From positions 1 to 8,334 of the forward strand of contig JBJECR010000113.1 in assembly GCA_051871275.1 (NCBI GenBank): DNA of 8,334 bases, given 5' to 3'. Each line of letters opens with the position of its first letter. The first letter of the stretch is position 1. The notes beneath the pieces were generated by a model that made no database searches, was not told the origin of the DNA, and was given only the letters and a program-made list of their open reading frames with translations. The stretch comes from CAJUPY01 sp051871275 (GTDB lineage: Bacteria; Bacteroidota; Bacteroidia; Bacteroidales; Muribaculaceae). The translations under genes and the position numbers were made by a program. Positions 6,245 through 8,334 of this stretch are shown piece after piece.

Positions 6245-7453
6245 ATGATACAAGAACTCAAAATAAAAAACTTCCTTTCATTCAAAGAAGAAGCAGTGCT
6301 TAACTTTGAGGCGACGAAAGATACGACGTTTGAGGATTATCAGGTGGTGGAGGTCGCTGAAGGTGTCCGTTTGCTGAGGATGGCTCTTATATATGGGGCA
6401 AATGCCTCCGGTAAATCCAATATCCTTCAAGTGCTTACATTCCTGCGGACGTTTTGGTTCGCCGACCCTCAATCGATGAAAGAACCGACCGGAGTGATAC
6501 CGTTTCTTTTGGACCGACAAACGCCTAACGAGCCTTCGCATTTTGAGTTTCGATTCTTTGCGGAGGGCATCCGCTATTGGTATGTACTGTCGTTGGATAG
6601 CAAGGCGGTGCATACTGAAAAGCTTTATTACTACAAGCCCAAATCCGCCCAGCCGACAATGCTATTTTCAAGAACGCTTGAAAATGGTCAGTCTGTCATA
6701 AGAATAAACCAGGCGGCAAATAAAGTCGGCGCTGTAGGATTGGAAGAACTCACCTTGAAATGTCTCCCGAATATGTCGTTCTTTGCGGCGAGAAATAAAG
6801 TTAATATGTCATTGGCATGGATAGATGCAGCGATGAATTGGCTTGAGGGTAAGATTCTACCCTATATCGGACCGCATGCCGATATGTTTGAATACGCAGG
6901 ACGACGCATTGCAAACAACACATCTTTGCACGATTACTTGCTGGAATTTGCACATCATGCCGATTTCAACATCTCCGATATTCGTTCTGCTAAAGCTGAC
7001 GGGGCGTTGCCGGAGCTTAGGACAGAGTTTCAGCACAGAGTCAAGAATATTCGAGGAGAAGAAAACTACTATTTGCCGCAGTCGTTGCAATCAGAGGGAA
7101 CAAAGCGTACTCTCGGAATTGAGGTTGCCGTGTATGAAGCCGAGAAAGAGAATGCCGTGTTGAGCATTGATGAGTTGGAAGCTTCGCTGCATCCCGATTT
7201 GGTGGAATATGTGATTGAACAATTCCTGAAAAGCAAAAACGATAGTCAGCTTTTAGTGACAACACATTATGACCCGCTGCTTAATACCATTAACGACCTA
7301 ATCCGAAAGGATTGCGTGTGGTTTACCGAAAAGGACGAAACCGGAAATACTTCGCTCTATTCGCTTACGGATTTCAATGGGCTGAACAAGATTTCTTCTT
7401 TTCAGCGGTCATATCGCAATGGCGTGTTCGGAGCACTTCCAAAAATCAATTGA
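6245..7453 (+). CDS. RloA-like AAA/ABC-type ATPase (AAA_15/AAA_21), ATPase half of a putative anti-phage pair
   Basis: A 402-aa cytoplasmic ATPase of the SMC/ABC-like group seen in OLD-family and Rlo proteins. The N-terminus is typical (MIQELKIKNFLSFKEEAVLNF). Walker A is GANASGKS at residues 51-58, with Lys57. A signature-like motif, SEGTKR, lies at 283-288. Walker B is SIDELEASLHP, with Asp309 and Glu310. The H-loop is TTHYDPLL, with His341. No Toprim domain is fused, unlike OLD nucleases; the Toprim partner is the next gene, 3 nt away, so the two are surely co-transcribed. In related ATPase-Toprim systems (Gabija, PARIS) the ATPase forms the sensing assembly and controls the partner. That role here is inferred. 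Base and codon use is mixed, unlike the C-ending codons of the CotH gene. Confidence 0.92.
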   Translation: MIQELKIKNFLSFKEEAVLNFEATKDTTFEDYQVVEVAEGVRLLRMALIYGANASGKSNILQVLTFLRTFWFADPQSMKEPTGVIPFLLDRQTPNEPSHFEFRFFAEGIRYWYVLSLDSKAVHTEKLYYYKPKSAQPTMLFSRTLENGQSVIRINQAANKVGAVGLEELTLKCLPNMSFFAARNKVNMSLAWIDAAMNWLEGKILPYIGPHADMFEYAGRRIANNTSLHDYLLEFAHHADFNISDIRSAKADGALPELRTEFQHRVKNIRGEENYYLPQSLQSEGTKRTLGIEVAVYEAEKENAVLSIDELEASLHPDLVEYVIEQFLKSKNDSQLLVTTHYDPLLNTINDLIRKDCVWFTEKDETGNTSLYSLTDFNGLNKISSFQRSYRNGVFGALPKIN

Positions 7454-7456
7454 GGT

Positions 7457-8035
7457 ATGGCACGAAAAGTCAAGACCAGACAGCAGAATGCGCCGATACC
7501 TACAATAATCGGCGCCGGAATTACCGAGCAATGGTATTTTACTCATCTTCAAAGAATCTTCGGGTATAGAGTTAAGGTGCGCCCACGCTTTTTCGGTCAA
7601 GAAGATATATTTCAACTGTCCAAAAAGGTAGAATCCGTGATTCAAGACGGCGGAGTAGCCATTGCTGTTTTTGATGCAGATGTCGCATCGTGGGACGAAA
7701 AAGAACGTATAAAACTTGACGCTTTCCGCAAGAAATATGGCAAGAACGAAAATGTAATCATTTGCGACAGTCTGCCCTCTATTGAATATTGGTTTTTGCT
7801 TCATTTCGCCGACATTCACCGATTATTTCCAACGTCGCAATCCGTTTGCAAAGAATTGGAAAAATTCCTTGATGGCTACAACAAAAACGAAGAATACCTC
7901 AGCCGTGAGAAGTGGGTGCGTCAACTCTGCGAATTAGGGAATATGACTACCGCCATGGAACGTGCAAAAGTGTGTGACGAAAATCAGTCGTACACAAATC
8001 TGCCATTGGCATTTACTAAGATAACAAAGCAATAA
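7457..8035 (+). CDS. RloB-family Toprim-like protein, effector candidate of the ATPase pair
   Basis: A 192-aa cytoplasmic protein. ATG 7457 lies 3 nt after the ATPase stop, with GAGG overlapping that stop. Toprim-like features are present: a first strand with IIGAGITEQWYF carrying Glu24, then IAVFDADVASW with Asp73 and Asp75 as the DxD metal site. The RloB-typical segment ICDSLPSIEYWFLLHF (Glu110) follows, then a helical C-terminal half. Many RloB and related proteins, as I recall them, have EG before the TE in the first motif; here it is GAG, so the first acidic residue is absent while the second is kept. The family is named from ORFs inside type I restriction-modification loci. By analogy with PARIS and OLD systems it may be a metal-dependent nuclease released or activated by the ATPase, but no activity can be read from sequence. 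Confidence 0.88.
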   Translation: MARKVKTRQQNAPIPTIIGAGITEQWYFTHLQRIFGYRVKVRPRFFGQEDIFQLSKKVESVIQDGGVAIAVFDADVASWDEKERIKLDAFRKKYGKNENVIICDSLPSIEYWFLLHFADIHRLFPTSQSVCKELEKFLDGYNKNEEYLSREKWVRQLCELGNMTTAMERAKVCDENQSYTNLPLAFTKITKQ

Positions 8036-8145
8036 TCGGAGTGCATCATCAGTATGCTCAATCCGCCCACTTGATTGTTTCAAGCACACTATTTTTGCAG
8101 TAAGAATTTGCTGAAGCATTTATTGCAATTAGATCATCTTGAGCC

Positions 8146-8171
8146 AAAACTCGAGGACGGGAGTTTTTTTT
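8146..8171 (+). terminator. Intrinsic terminator of the RloA/RloB-like operon
   Basis: AAAACTC (8146-8152) pairs with GAGTTTT (8161-8167) around an 8-nt loop, and the run of eight T (8164-8171) gives the U tract. It lies 110 nt after the rloB-like stop codon. The A-run on the left arm could allow termination from the other side too. Confidence 0.8.
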
Positions 8172-8334
8172 CAAAAAATCGCTCCGACTTCGGCACCCAT
8201 TTTTGACCATTGTTACGCTTGTAACGCCAGTAACGACTTGTATGTAACAATTTGTTATTCTGTGAGTTATAATGATATAACTAACCCAACTTTCACCCTA
8301 AGGAAATTTTTTGAGAAGATTTTGGGCGGAATTT
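8172..8334. other. Right-hand intergenic region with GTAAC repeats
   Basis: No convincing gene. ATTGTTAC (8209-8216) and GTAACAAT (8244-8251) are an exact 8-bp inverted repeat, and two more GTAAC copies lie between them at 8221-8225 and 8230-8234. A second small inverted repeat, AGTTAT/ATAACT, is at 8265-8282. One + strand frame is open from 8133 to the window end but lacks a clear start. The arrangement could be protein-binding sites, the distal end of the acquired island, or the leader of a gene beyond the window. Confidence 0.5.

Noticed and set aside
4968..8273. Possible island attachment repeat TTATAAT at 4968-4974 and 8267-8273
   Set aside because: Seven A/T bases are expected by chance in such DNA, and the flanks do not match.
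8133..8334. + strand frame open to the right edge (for example from GTG 8262)
   Set aside because: It crosses the operon terminator and the repeat cluster, no start is supported, and the translated sequence is not recognisable. A gene beyond the window cannot be judged.
1..8334. tRNA or rRNA genes
   Set aside because: No cloverleaf with a T-loop GGTTCGA-type sequence and no rRNA segment could be recognised on reading.

Overview
The window looks like chromosomal DNA of a gut-type Bacteroidota bacterium, most likely order Bacteroidales. Four places carry the Bacteroidota -7 promoter motif TAnnTTTG. Two large secreted proteins end in C-terminal tails of the type IX secretion kind. The start regions are A/T-rich and lack Shine-Dalgarno sequences, and the closest familiar families are those of gut Bacteroidales. 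Genus cannot be fixed from the sequence. All convincing genes are on the + strand.

Left half (1-4952): a secreted subtilisin-family (S8) protease of 764 aa (223-2517) has its own promoter and a 9-G homopolymer just upstream of it. A gene-free stretch of about 450 bp follows (2518-2969), packed with hairpins: two copies of a near-perfect palindrome in a 53-bp direct repeat, then several further hairpins, then a strong intrinsic terminator. Next is a 64-aa charged, helical protein of unknown function (2970-3164), bracketed by two identical 30-bp promoter repeats. The second repeat drives a secreted CotH-kinase-family protein that also carries a CBM26-like starch-binding module and a sorting-type tail (3241-4920). 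A hairpin follows it.

Right half (about 4990-8171): this looks like a small acquired island. It begins with a tyrosine recombinase whose catalytic domain has all expected residues, but whose N-terminal arm-binding region lies in another frame and seems truncated. After an A/T-rich spacer with a textbook promoter (6191-6221) comes a tight two-gene operon: an RloA-like AAA/ABC-type ATPase (6245-7453) and, 3 nt later, an RloB-family Toprim protein (7457-8035). The operon ends at an intrinsic terminator (8146-8171). ATPase-Toprim pairs of this general kind (OLD/Gabija/PARIS-like logic) are anti-phage systems, so this pair is the best candidate for an under-described system here. The last 160 bp hold no convincing gene but contain a cluster of GTAAC repeats in direct and inverted orientation.

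The left half therefore encodes extracellular protein or polysaccharide handling, and the right half is a mobile, probably defensive module with a decayed integrase.
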